This document shows positions 1 to 7,950 of a DNA stretch of 13,151 bases, piece by piece. Location: NCBI GenBank assembly GCA_000495415.1, contig AWGX01000843.1:1-13151 (forward strand), in the 5' to 3' direction. Under the pieces are notes generated by a model. That model worked only from the letters and a program-made list of their open reading frames with translations. It had not been told where the DNA came from and ran no database searches. Within the stretch, counting starts at the first letter, position 1. Each line of letters begins with the position of its first letter. This DNA comes from Smithella sp. ME-1 (GTDB lineage: Bacteria; Desulfobacterota; Syntrophia; Syntrophales; Smithellaceae). Both the position numbers and the translations under genes were made by a program.

Positions 1-1
1 G

Positions 2-373
2 GGATTTCCAACTGAAACAGAAGATGATTTAAAACAAACACTGGATGTTGCGTGTCAGTCGAAACTTCACGCTGCATCCTTTTATACACTCACACCTTTC
101 CCGAACACAAAGGTATACGACATCGCCTTAGAGAATAATCCGGAGAAACTCAAAAGAATCAACTATAACGATAATGAGTATTCGCATATGAAACACAATT
201 TTTCTGATGTTCCTGATGAAATGATATTTTACTATCAGAGAAAAGCAAATATGGATTTTCACATGAATCCTTTCAGGATAGTCCGCATTCTGAGAGATTT
301 TCCCCAGAGGCGAAGAATCCCGACGTATATCCCTGAATTTTTCAAAAGGGCTTCGAAAGGCATCTTCAATTAA
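2..373 (+). CDS. Radical SAM protein, C-terminal fragment (5' end outside window)
   Basis: The open frame runs in from the window edge (first full codon at base 2) to TAA at 371-373, giving 123 residues. It opens with Gly-Phe-Pro-Thr-Glu-Thr, the 'GxPxET' segment found late in the radical SAM barrel of B12-binding-type enzymes. The complete enzyme at 5754-7124 has the equivalent GLPGET at residues 340-345. After it come a 'TPFPNTKVYD' stretch, similar to the 'LPGSELWE' of that relative, and a basic C-terminal tail rich in Arg, Lys and Phe. The 4Fe-4S cysteine motif and any cobalamin-binding domain lie outside the window, so the subclass is inferred. It converges on the SPASM gene with a 48-bp gap in which I see no clear terminator. 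The substrate is unknown; membership of the radical SAM family is fairly secure. Confidence 0.75.
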   Translation, partial: GFPTETEDDLKQTLDVACQSKLHAASFYTLTPFPNTKVYDIALENNPEKLKRINYNDNEYSHMKHNFSDVPDEMIFYYQRKANMDFHMNPFRIVRILRDFPQRRRIPTYIPEFFKRASKGIFN

Positions 374-421
374 CAAATTAACGGATAAATTATTTGAGGT
401 AGGTTGCTGATTGCGTTGTCT

Positions 422-1531
422 CTATGATTTCCCGGTGTTGCTTCTGAGCCAGAACTTGTTAAAGAATAGTGCGGGCTCTACACTACAAAAGGCATCACAT
501 TGATTGCAGTTGGCAAGCTGCCTTCTTATCTGGGCGTACTCTTTACTGTACCAGAATTCCTTGATGGACTTGCCACGGATATTTCCAATTGCCTTGTCTT
601 CAGCTAATAAATACATGCACGGAAACACATTGCCTGATGGATCGATATTTATGTCCGAAATTGGCGAGAAACATTTTACCATTAACCTTTTATTTGTGAT
701 TCTTTCAATCATATAATCAAGATATTCAGTTGAAATATCCAAAATTTTGTTGCGGTCTTTAAGCTTTTTGAATTTTCTGAAAAGGTCAACCAGCTTTGCA
801 TCGAACTCTTTGCTTCGATAATCCTTGATATTACCATACTCGACGACCGGGTAAGTGGCCACGAGATCGACGTTCATGCTCTTAATGAACCTGATTATTT
901 CCATGGCATCATCAATATTTTCGTTCATCAAAATAAAATTTACAGTGATGGCGATGTTCTTTTTTAGTAAATTCCTGAAATAGACGGTGTTCTTGATTCC
1001 TTCTACGGCTTCATTGAATTTGTCAACACCCCTTATCTGCCTGTACGTAACGGGATCCATACAATCCATTGAGAGAGTTATTATGTCACAATCGGTTTCA
1101 ATGAGCTTTCGGGCGAGATTTTTGTCTGAAAGAAGTATGCCGTTTGTGCTGACTTGTGTAATCAGATGCTTCGATTTGACATAAGAAATCATCTCCAATA
1201 TATCTTTCCTCATAAAAGGCTCTCCGCCCATAAAAGAAAAAACTGAAGCGCCCATGCCGGCAAGCTCATTTGTAATTTGCTTAAATTCATTAAAGTCCAT
1301 CTCGTCTGTCGATGACCTTCTTGTCACCTCACACATCTTGCAAAAAGAATTGCAACGCCATGATGGTACAAATGTAACATTTACCGGGCCGACAATGTTT
1401 TTTTTAAGATATGCGGAAGCGACAACACCGGCCATGCGGACAGCGTTTTGGGGAAACCACAACAGATCACCTTCTCTAATCTTTGCTTTAAGTATTTTAA
1501 GAAATTTGCTTCTCATCTCAAAGAATTCCAT
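422..1531 (-). CDS. Radical SAM/SPASM domain protein
   Basis: This is a 369-residue enzyme with a radical SAM core and a C-terminal SPASM-like region. The SAM-binding cluster cysteines are C60, C64 and C67 (CNSFCKMC), followed by MGGEP at 101-105, the glycine-rich SAM contact. The C-terminal part has C287, C305 (after PSGNVFP) and C342, C345, C349 (CNQCDAFC), spaced as in an auxiliary Fe-S cluster. Such enzymes make 5'-deoxyadenosyl radicals for peptide maturation, or act in lipid and sugar modification; the sequence does not say which. The N-terminal 45 residues are basic and amphipathic and may touch the membrane. ATG at 1531 is used; Met6 at 1516 is an alternative, and neither has a strong Shine-Dalgarno sequence. 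A good promoter lies directly upstream (1561-1589). The gene stands alone on its strand, between a converging radical SAM gene and a divergent membrane-protein pair. Confidence 0.85.
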   Translation of the reverse strand: MEFFEMRSKFLKILKAKIREGDLLWFPQNAVRMAGVVASAYLKKNIVGPVNVTFVPSWRCNSFCKMCEVTRRSSTDEMDFNEFKQITNELAGMGASVFSFMGGEPFMRKDILEMISYVKSKHLITQVSTNGILLSDKNLARKLIETDCDIITLSMDCMDPVTYRQIRGVDKFNEAVEGIKNTVYFRNLLKKNIAITVNFILMNENIDDAMEIIRFIKSMNVDLVATYPVVEYGNIKDYRSKEFDAKLVDLFRKFKKLKDRNKILDISTEYLDYMIERITNKRLMVKCFSPISDINIDPSGNVFPCMYLLAEDKAIGNIRGKSIKEFWYSKEYAQIRRQLANCNQCDAFCSVEPALFFNKFWLRSNTGKS

Positions 1532-1560
1532 GCCACATTTTATTTCATCCGGCCGGTGAA

Positions 1561-1589
1561 TTTATAATGCCCGTTATCATAATAGTCAA
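1561..1589 (-). promoter_or_regulatory. Sigma70-type promoter of the SPASM radical SAM gene
   Basis: Reading the minus strand, TTGACT (1589-1584) is followed by a 17-bp spacer and TATAAA (1566-1561). That is five of six matches to each consensus hexamer at optimal spacing. Transcription would start near 1554, giving a leader of roughly 20 nt before the ATG at 1531. Confidence 0.6.
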
Positions 1590-1748
1590 TTGCTTTTTTG
1601 GCATCTTTTGGAATCAAAATATGTCTGGCTTGTTTTTAGACTGTTGGTTCCCGTGACTAGAGATTTGTCTGTATTCGTTTGTATTTCCAAAACAATTTTG
1701 ATATGAGTACGATAAATATATGATTAGTGTTGTAAATGTATCAATAAG

Positions 1749-1820
1749 ATGCACGATGGAGAATTATTGTCATCGAAAAATAAGGCGGCATACAGAGAAA
1801 TTAAGTCACAATTCGATTAA
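1749..1820 (+). CDS. Possible small peptide upstream of membrane protein 1 (23 aa)
   Basis: The short frame runs from ATG at 1749 to TAA at 1818-1820. Its peptide ends KNKAAYREIKSQFD. The frame before the second membrane-protein copy (3773-3865) has KNTKAYREILRKLHE at the matching place. With one codon gap, the start codons (ATG/GTG) also align, as do Gly-[Glu/Asp]-Leu, Lys-Asn and Ala-Tyr-Arg-Glu-Ile. Five identical residues use different synonymous codons (GGA/GGT, TTA/CTT, GCA/GCC, TAC/TAT, AGA/CGT), which suggests selection on the peptide. Against it: the Shine-Dalgarno sequence before the ATG is poor. A GGAG at 1758-1761 could instead serve an in-frame TTG at 1767, leaving only 17 residues. 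It ends 60 nt before the membrane-protein gene. It could be a leader peptide, a small partner protein, or the tail of a lost gene. I do not recognise the family. Confidence 0.4.
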   Translation: MHDGELLSSKNKAAYREIKSQFD

Positions 1821-1880
1821 ATAAGATTCATATCTTGACACTAACGAAGGCTTTTCTCGGGCTTTTAAGGTGTTGTCATT

Positions 1881-3758
1881 ATGAAGAATAAAATCAAATC
1901 CAGCCAGCTTCTTCCTTTTATTATATCTTTAAGCATTTTCCTTGCCGCCGCCGTTTTGGGATGGTTCAAACTGAGATACGGCTTTAATTTTACCGATGAA
2001 GGATGGAACATGACAGAGGCCTGGCGACTTGCCGCCGGCGATAATTTTTTTCATGACAAATTTACGGGTGCGCTCAGGCCTGCACTATTTATAAATTTTC
2101 TCATTTTTAAGTTTTATCCCGGAATAACATTGCTCGGTTTTCGGGAATTGCAGTTTTTTCTTACTATTGTTTCGTTATTATTCTTTAGTTTTGCTCTGTA
2201 TAAAGTCAGCAAAGAGTTCTGGTTCCAACCGGTCATATTTTCTCTGTTTGCGTTTACAGGACTTGAGCCTATAGGCGCGATTTCGAATCTTAACTACTAT
2301 ACATATATTCATCTGTTTATTACTTTTTTTTCGACATTCTTTATCTTGGGGCTGCAGCAGCAATCATTTCTGTTGAAAAGGATTATGTATGTTACGGCAG
2401 GGATATTTTTATGGCTGATAAGTTTCAGCCTAATGCATATGAGTTTTGTCGTAATTTCGGTAATTATATTGTTTTTAGTTATCAGGAAATTAAAATTAGA
2501 ATTTTTTAATTTTACCTTGAAGGACATGTGGTTTGTTCTTTTGCCGGTTATATTGTTATGGATTATTTTAATCGGCATGTACGGGGCCGCCTACATTCAA
2601 AATGTCATTTCATCCGTTCAAGTTATTCTTTCGCCAGCAAATCCTTCAGCGGGCTCACTAATCTACTTTAATTGGGAAACTTTTAAATACGTCATCGTTA
2701 CTCTGTTTTTTACAATGGCCTTTTTATGGAGCACAAAGATACAAAAAACAATTCCTTTAATGGTTGTATTGCTGATACTGGCATCAATGATGTTCGTTAT
2801 TATTGATACGACCTTTTTCGGATTAATAACACGTTATCATCGTGGTGTCCTTGACGGATGGTCCAGCCGTCCTCTGTGGTTTGCCGCTTTGCTGGCATCA
2901 TCATATTTTTTATTCATTTGTTATTTCATATTCAAAACAGTTAAAAAAATACCATGGAACAAATTTGAATTAGTTGCTCTTGTCTTGTTCATCCCCTGTA
3001 TAATCGCCGCTATTAACAGCAACATTTTTTCCAATCTTGGCATGGGGACAATACTTTACTCTTCTATCACAGCTGTGGCGGCAATAACATGCATGATCTT
3101 GTCTATGGAGACCATCAAAAGAAGAACATACCTTGTGCAATTGCTTCTTTTAATCATGTTTCTTGCTCCTTTCTACTACTCTACGGCATGGTCTGACTGG
3201 AAATTCACTTTTTTTGATGTGGCTCCTGAACAGATGAATGCCGAGATAGAAACCGGATTCGGCAGGGGTATCAAGACCAATCATATTTATAAAAATTTGT
3301 ACGAATGGATCTGCAAAACATCGCAGGAATATTCGAATAAGGACGATTATGTGATTTCTTATATTATATCACCCATGGTGCATATGATCGCCCGGCGCAG
3401 GCCTGCCCTGGATGAATCTCATATATCTTTCGCGGAGTATCCCGATGATTATTATAATAAATCAATAGAGTTGATGAAAAATCGCAAACGTAATCCGAAG
3501 CTGGTCTATGTGTTTGAAGCAATACCGGCCCTGCAGCCTGTTGATCTGAAAGAATCTATGCGTTTATGGCAGGATAAACAAATTTCTTTTCCTTCCAATG
3601 ATCCGATAACCCGATATGTTCTGGCCAATATGACACAGATAGACAGTTTCCCTATTGCTGAAGATTTGGCCGTCAGATGTTTTCTTGATAATTCGTCCAT
3701 GCCCGGTGTATTGAAAAATAAAATGAATATTAATCCGGCTAAGCCGAAATTTAATTAA
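1881..3758 (+). CDS. Polytopic membrane protein, probable GT-C-fold glycosyltransferase (paralog 1)
   Basis: This 625-residue protein has an N-terminal membrane helix (about residues 10-30) followed by FTDEGW with Asp39-Glu40. In GT-C enzymes such as the ArnT/PMT_2 group, an acidic Asp-Glu motif in the first external loop helps catalysis. About a dozen hydrophobic segments follow up to about residue 432 (ending LAPFYY). A soluble C-terminal part of about 190 residues, probably periplasmic, comes last. The likely role is transfer of a sugar from a polyprenyl-phosphate donor onto a lipid, glycan or protein outside the inner membrane. This is inferred from architecture; no family-level signature for a particular substrate was recognised. 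ATG at 1881 has AAGGTG upstream, and the start matches its paralog at 3875 residue for residue (MKNKIKSSQLLPF against MKDKIRSGQLLPF). Confidence 0.65.
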   Translation: MKNKIKSSQLLPFIISLSIFLAAAVLGWFKLRYGFNFTDEGWNMTEAWRLAAGDNFFHDKFTGALRPALFINFLIFKFYPGITLLGFRELQFFLTIVSLLFFSFALYKVSKEFWFQPVIFSLFAFTGLEPIGAISNLNYYTYIHLFITFFSTFFILGLQQQSFLLKRIMYVTAGIFLWLISFSLMHMSFVVISVIILFLVIRKLKLEFFNFTLKDMWFVLLPVILLWIILIGMYGAAYIQNVISSVQVILSPANPSAGSLIYFNWETFKYVIVTLFFTMAFLWSTKIQKTIPLMVVLLILASMMFVIIDTTFFGLITRYHRGVLDGWSSRPLWFAALLASSYFLFICYFIFKTVKKIPWNKFELVALVLFIPCIIAAINSNIFSNLGMGTILYSSITAVAAITCMILSMETIKRRTYLVQLLLLIMFLAPFYYSTAWSDWKFTFFDVAPEQMNAEIETGFGRGIKTNHIYKNLYEWICKTSQEYSNKDDYVISYIISPMVHMIARRRPALDESHISFAEYPDDYYNKSIELMKNRKRNPKLVYVFEAIPALQPVDLKESMRLWQDKQISFPSNDPITRYVLANMTQIDSFPIAEDLAVRCFLDNSSMPGVLKNKMNINPAKPKFN

Positions 3759-3772
3759 CTCAAGGGGGTCTT

Positions 3773-3865
3773 GTGCAAAAAGGCGGTGATCTTGATAACA
3801 TCAAAAATACAAAGGCCTATCGTGAAATTTTGAGGAAACTTCATGAAACTCATGTTGAATACTGA
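3773..3865 (+). CDS. Possible small peptide between the two membrane-protein paralogs (30 aa)
   Basis: This frame begins at GTG (3773), six bases after a strong AAGGGGG Shine-Dalgarno sequence (3762-3767), and ends at TGA (3863-3865). Its stop overlaps the GAGGT that precedes the next ATG (3875), an arrangement typical of translational coupling. The peptide is hydrophilic and probably helical, with core KNTKAYREILRKLHE. It resembles the frame at 1749-1820 upstream of the first paralog in both sequence and position. No known domain was recognised, and a gene remnant cannot be excluded. Of the two frames this one has the better translation signals. Confidence 0.5.
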   Translation: MQKGGDLDNIKNTKAYREILRKLHETHVEY

Positions 3866-3874
3866 GGTCTCATT

Positions 3875-5764
3875 ATGAAAGATAAAATAAGATCCGGCCA
3901 GCTACTTCCTTTTTTAATATCGTGCGTCATTTTCATTGCGGCATCTATATTCGGATGGTTTAAACTGCAATACGGTTTTAATTTTACCGATGAGGGCTGG
4001 CACATGACGGAAGCCTGGCGACTGACTGCCGGAGACGACTTTTTTCTTGACCATTTTACAGGAGCAATCAAAGGCGTAACGCTGATTAATTATCTCATTT
4101 TTAAATTTTATCCCGGCATAACTTTGCTGGGGTTCAGGGAATTGCAATTTTTTCTTACGATTGCTTCGCTGTTGTTTTTGAGTTTTACTCTTTACAAAGT
4201 CAGTAAAGAGTTTTGGTTTCAACCAATCATATTTTCTTTATTTGCGTTTACGGGGCTTGAGCCTATGGGCGCGATTTCCAATCTTAACTATTATACTTAT
4301 CCCCATATGTTTATTACGCTCTACCTGGCCTTTTTCATCCTGGGACTGCGGCAGCAATCATTTATATTGAAAAGAATCTTATTCATCACAGCAGGGATAT
4401 TTTTATGGCTCATAAGTTTCAGTCTGCTCCATATGAGTCTTGTCGTCATTTCAGTGATTATATTGTTTGTAGTTATCAGAAAATTTAAATTAGAATCTCT
4501 TGATTTTACTTTAAATGATCTATTTTTTGTTTTGTTGCCTGTTGTATTGTTATGGATGATTTTTATCGGTATTTACGGGAAAGCGTATATACAGAATATC
4601 ATTACAACGATTCATTGGCTACTTAACACTTCCCTCTATCCGGCCGCTTCGTTGATTTATTTCGATTGGAATATATTTAAATATGTCATCATTACCCTGT
4701 TTTTTGCGATAACCTTTTTATGGAGTACTAGAATAGCAAAAACAATTCCTTTAACGATCTTCTTATTAATACTGGCAGTGATGATGTTTATGACTATTGA
4801 CACTGACTTGTTCGGATTAATTAAACCTTATTATCATGGATATTATAATGGCTGGTATAGCCGTCCCATGTGGTTTGCCGCCCTGCTGGTATCAGCATAT
4901 TTTCTGTTTATTGGTTATTTCGTATTTAAGATTGTTAAGAAAAAGTCGTGGAGTAATTTGGAATTGGTTGCCCTTGTTCTCTTTGTCTCCAGTGTAATAA
5001 TGGCTATCAACAGCAGTATTTTTTCCGCTTTAGGATTTCTGGCGGTGCTTCATTCTTCCATCCCGGCGGCAGCGGCAATGACATGCGTGATTTTATCCTT
5101 GGAAACAGTTAAAAAAAGAATCTATTTTGCACAATTCGCGATATTAGTCATGTTTTTTGCTCCTTTTTACTACACGACGGCATGGTCCGATTGGAAATTT
5201 ACCCTTTTTGATGTGGCTCCTGAACAGGCAAATGCTGAAATAGAAACCGGATTCGGCAAGGGTATTAAGACCAATCAGATTTACAAGAACTTATACGAGT
5301 GGATCAGCACGACATCACAAACTTACTCCGGAAAAGATGATTATATAATTTCTTATGTCTCTTCTCCAATGGTTCATATGATTGCCCGGCGCAGACCTGC
5401 GCTGGATGAATCGTTCCTTTTTTTTATGATAGTACCGGAAAATTATCTTATTGCATCAATGGAATTCATGAAAAATCGTGGTCGCAATCCGAAACTGGTT
5501 TACGTGTTTGAAGCAATGCCTGCTCTGCAGCCTGTTACGCTGAAAGAATCGATGCGTTTATGGCAAGATAAAGAAATTTCTTTCCCTTCCGATGATGCGA
5601 TTACCAGATATGTTCTGGACAATATGACACTGATAGATAGTTTTCAAATAGCAGAGGGATTGACGGTAAGGTGTTTTCTGGATAACGCTTCCGCGTCGCA
5701 CGTCATGGGAAATAAACTAAAAATCAAATCCGGCATTGAAAATCTGGACTTGCTCACGGATTAA
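3875..5764 (+). CDS. Polytopic membrane protein, probable GT-C-fold glycosyltransferase (paralog 2)
   Basis: This 629-residue protein is a tandem paralog of the protein at 1881-3758, with nearly the same length and hydrophobic profile. Asp39-Glu40 falls in the identical FNFTDEGW block. Long stretches are almost unchanged, for example residues 80-140 and the region around the helix-to-soluble junction (FFAPFYYTTAWSDWKFT). Differences gather in presumed loops: the segment after HFTGA (about 64-72), a loop near residues 245-255, the LIKPYYHGYYNGWYSRP stretch, and the C-terminal SFLFFMIVPENYL segment. This fits two enzymes of one chemistry with different acceptors or donors. The start is supported by GAGGT at 3864-3868 and by alignment with the paralog. 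The 3' end overlaps the convergent radical SAM gene by 11 bp. The GT-C assignment is inferred as for paralog 1. Confidence 0.65.
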   Translation: MKDKIRSGQLLPFLISCVIFIAASIFGWFKLQYGFNFTDEGWHMTEAWRLTAGDDFFLDHFTGAIKGVTLINYLIFKFYPGITLLGFRELQFFLTIASLLFLSFTLYKVSKEFWFQPIIFSLFAFTGLEPMGAISNLNYYTYPHMFITLYLAFFILGLRQQSFILKRILFITAGIFLWLISFSLLHMSLVVISVIILFVVIRKFKLESLDFTLNDLFFVLLPVVLLWMIFIGIYGKAYIQNIITTIHWLLNTSLYPAASLIYFDWNIFKYVIITLFFAITFLWSTRIAKTIPLTIFLLILAVMMFMTIDTDLFGLIKPYYHGYYNGWYSRPMWFAALLVSAYFLFIGYFVFKIVKKKSWSNLELVALVLFVSSVIMAINSSIFSALGFLAVLHSSIPAAAAMTCVILSLETVKKRIYFAQFAILVMFFAPFYYTTAWSDWKFTLFDVAPEQANAEIETGFGKGIKTNQIYKNLYEWISTTSQTYSGKDDYIISYVSSPMVHMIARRRPALDESFLFFMIVPENYLIASMEFMKNRGRNPKLVYVFEAMPALQPVTLKESMRLWQDKEISFPSDDAITRYVLDNMTLIDSFQIAEGLTVRCFLDNASASHVMGNKLKIKSGIENLDLLTD

Positions 5765-7124
5765 TTTTTAATAATCTGTAATCTTTTAATCTTCTAATGA
5801 AATGAGCAATCTGCCGGCGGTCAGCAAGTTTTAATAATCTGAAAAATATTTTTGGTCTTAAATAGAATTTTCTAAAGGCAGTTGACTGTGCCAACAGCAA
5901 TTGTTCTTTCGTAATACCTGTGGGCAACCACTCCGGTTCCCTGTAGCTTTCTTTTTCCCAGTTCGGAACAAATTTGCCTTTCAGAGTTTCCCACAATTCA
6001 GAACCGGGTAAAACGTCTAAAATCATGAATTGCGCCCGCGATAATTTTGATCTGACAGCAAAATTTATACTTTCTTCAATAGAAGACGTAGTTTCTCCCG
6101 GTAAACCGAAAATAAAAAATCCTTGACAGGCTATGCCGACCTTATCTGCTATTTCAATTGCTCTTTCAATAGTCTCAATGGATTCCCTTTTTTTAGTAGT
6201 TCTTAAAATCTGAGGATTAGCGGATTCGATGCCATAAGCAAAATAATAACATCCACTGTCTTTCATTAATTGAATAATTTCTTCGTCCACTTCATCGGCT
6301 CGTATTCCGTTCGGACATGCCCAATTAACATTTATTTTTCTTTCTATTAACAAACGGCATATCTTTTCTACGTTATCTCTTCTTAAAGTAAAATTATCGT
6401 CTTCGAAATGTATTTCTTTTACCTTAAAAGTTTTAACCAAATATTCGATTTCCGCGACGACGTTATCCGGAGTTCTGAATCTTATTTTTCTGTCGCAAAA
6501 TTGAGGACTGGCGCAGAATGTACATTCATAGGGACAACCACGACTGGTAATAACCACACCAACAGGAAATCCCTTAATGAAAGCGCCATGCGGGGCCATG
6601 GGGTAACTGCCGGGACTCATTTGTTCCCAGTCCGGAAACGGCAGCTCATCAAGATTTTCCACGGTAGGTGATTTCACTGTCGCTTGTCGTTCGTTGTTTA
6701 GATTCTCTAAAGAGTAAACACCTTGAATGTTGTCATTTTGAAATTTTTTATTAATTAATTCAAGAAACGATAATTCTCCTTCGCCGCACACGACGTAATT
6801 AGCGTGCGAATCAATCAGTGTTTGATAAGGCAGGAAAGTAGGATGCGGGCCACCGATAATAGTTGTCATTTTATTTTTTTTAAGCTCTCTGGATAATGAA
6901 ATAGCCTCTTTATAAAAAGCAGTAAGACAGTTTATTGCTACTGCGTCAGGCTTCATGTCTAAAATTTTATCGACTAGTTGGCTCAGTTTCAGATTTTCCT
7001 TTAACCCGTCAATTATTACTGTATCTATCCCGGATTTTTTTAAATATGACGAAAGATAGCCCAGCCCCAGAGGAGGTGTTATTATATGACTTTTATAATT
7101 TGGTCTTACTAGGGCAATTTTCAT
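5754..7124 (-). CDS. B12-binding-type radical SAM enzyme
   Basis: This 456-residue protein has the class architecture of a cobalamin-binding-like N-terminal domain plus a radical SAM barrel. Residues 1-125 form the Rossmann-like part: MKIALVRPNY start, TPPLGLGYLSSYL, GGPHPT at 91-96 and GEGE at 114-117. No DxHxxG motif is visible, as in many members of this class, so cobalamin would bind base-off. The radical SAM cluster is C197, C201, C204 (CPYECTFC), followed by EDDNFT near 241-246, YGIES at 297-301 and GLPGET at 340-345. Known relatives perform methylations on unactivated carbons or ring changes (BchE, HpnP); the substrate here is unknown. It starts one base after the stop of the GT2 gene (TGA-G-ATG), so the two are surely cotranscribed and probably translationally coupled, which suggests work on the same lipid or glycan. 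Its 3' end overlaps the convergent gene. Confidence 0.88.
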   Translation of the reverse strand: MKIALVRPNYKSHIITPPLGLGYLSSYLKKSGIDTVIIDGLKENLKLSQLVDKILDMKPDAVAINCLTAFYKEAISLSRELKKNKMTTIIGGPHPTFLPYQTLIDSHANYVVCGEGELSFLELINKKFQNDNIQGVYSLENLNNERQATVKSPTVENLDELPFPDWEQMSPGSYPMAPHGAFIKGFPVGVVITSRGCPYECTFCASPQFCDRKIRFRTPDNVVAEIEYLVKTFKVKEIHFEDDNFTLRRDNVEKICRLLIERKINVNWACPNGIRADEVDEEIIQLMKDSGCYYFAYGIESANPQILRTTKKRESIETIERAIEIADKVGIACQGFFIFGLPGETTSSIEESINFAVRSKLSRAQFMILDVLPGSELWETLKGKFVPNWEKESYREPEWLPTGITKEQLLLAQSTAFRKFYLRPKIFFRLLKLADRRQIAHFIRRLKDYRLLKINP

Positions 7125-7125
7125 C

Positions 7126-7833
7126 TCAGATTTTTACATTTCTCAATTTATATAATTGCTTTATTAATGTTATTCCGAGCTTGCCGATTTTTGCCGGAGA
7201 AATAGAAGAAGCGCCGGTAGAGCGCTCGGCAAAGGTAATTTTCTGCCAGAAAATTTTCTCCTTATTTTTTGTAATCATTACTGATAAAAGTGTATTGGGA
7301 AGAAAAAAATCTCCGGGAATTGCCGGAATATATTTACGCAGGCGTTCAACTTTCATCAAACGAAAAGGCGTATTGGCATCTTTTACGATGACCTTGAATA
7401 TTACAAATATTATAATCTTAAGTGTTTGCGAAATAAGGCGTCGAACCAACCCATCAGCACGTTTTGGCCGACAGCCGATAATGAAATCGTAGTTATTCCG
7501 TTTTTCCCAAAAATGCCAAAAATCACTGGAGTTTGTTTGGCCATCGGAATCTGTTTGAAAAATCCATTCAGCGTTTTCAGCGATGGCATATTTATAAGCT
7601 AAGGTACATGTTGGTCCGTGTCCCTCGTTTTCTTTATTAACTAATACAAGGCGTTGATATTTACTCCGAATGTTATCTAAAACCTTTAATGTGTTATCTT
7701 TACTTCCATCATTGAATATCAACAGTTTGCTGTCATGTCCGGCTTTTTCAATGACGTTATGCCATTCATCCACAACATTGGCTATTGCCTTCTCTTCGTT
7801 ATAGGCCGGCATGACAATATAAAGTTTATCCAT
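7126..7833 (-). CDS. Family 2 glycosyltransferase (DPM1/GtrB-like catalytic domain)
   Basis: The 235-residue protein starts with LYIVMPAYNEEKAI, the classic GT2 opening. NDGSKD at 41-46 is the nucleotide-sugar site, with Asn in place of the usual first Asp. DSDGQ at 95-99 is the metal-binding DxD. DANTPFRLMK at 152-161 matches the 'xxxFRxx' element seen in dolichol- or polyprenyl-phosphate sugar transferases. It lacks the C-terminal transmembrane pair of GtrB; the hydrophobic run at about 138-150 may allow membrane contact. The likely job is making a polyprenyl-phosphate sugar, which GT-C enzymes such as the neighbouring pair could use; that link is inference. ATG at 7833 has AAGG five bases upstream. 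I found no convincing promoter at consensus spacing. It is the first gene of a two-gene operon with the B12-type radical SAM enzyme. Confidence 0.88.
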   Translation of the reverse strand: MDKLYIVMPAYNEEKAIANVVDEWHNVIEKAGHDSKLLIFNDGSKDNTLKVLDNIRSKYQRLVLVNKENEGHGPTCTLAYKYAIAENAEWIFQTDSDGQTNSSDFWHFWEKRNNYDFIIGCRPKRADGLVRRLISQTLKIIIFVIFKVIVKDANTPFRLMKVERLRKYIPAIPGDFFLPNTLLSVMITKNKEKIFWQKITFAERSTGASSISPAKIGKLGITLIKQLYKLRNVKI

Positions 7834-7950
7834 AGTTACCTTATTACTTTATAAATAGCCGCAAAATCAAGGAAATATTGGTCAGCGACCTGTTTCAAGC
7901 GGATGCTACCTCATATTTCTTAAAAAAAATCTTTTGATATAAAATATCCC

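Larger units (their letters stand above)
1532..1880. other. Divergent intergenic region between the SPASM gene and the membrane-protein pair
   Basis: This 349-bp stretch separates two divergent genes. It holds a minus-strand promoter (1561-1589) and a short plus-strand frame (1749-1820) described separately. For the plus strand I find no convincing promoter. TTGACA at 1835-1840 has no acceptable -10 partner at 16-18 bp. TTGATA at 1698-1703 with TATGAT at 1719-1724 has only a 15-bp spacer. A Shine-Dalgarno-like AAGGTG lies just before the ATG at 1881. No terminator, tRNA or insertion-sequence end was seen. Confidence 0.5.

Noticed and set aside
1540..1635. Minus-strand frame of 31 codons with a protein-like end (IPKDAKKAIDYYDNGHYKF...)
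   Set aside because: It has no start codon with a ribosome site, is blocked by an upstream stop, and contains the good promoter of the SPASM gene, so it is probably chance, or at most a gene remnant.
1835..1863. TTGACA at 1835-1840 as promoter of the first membrane-protein gene
   Set aside because: The sequence at 16-18 bp downstream is GC-rich (around CTCGGGC) and gives no -10 hexamer.
6935..7492. Plus-strand 185-codon open frame
   Set aside because: It is opposite the GT2 and B12-type radical SAM genes, which carry clear family motifs; the frame itself shows none.
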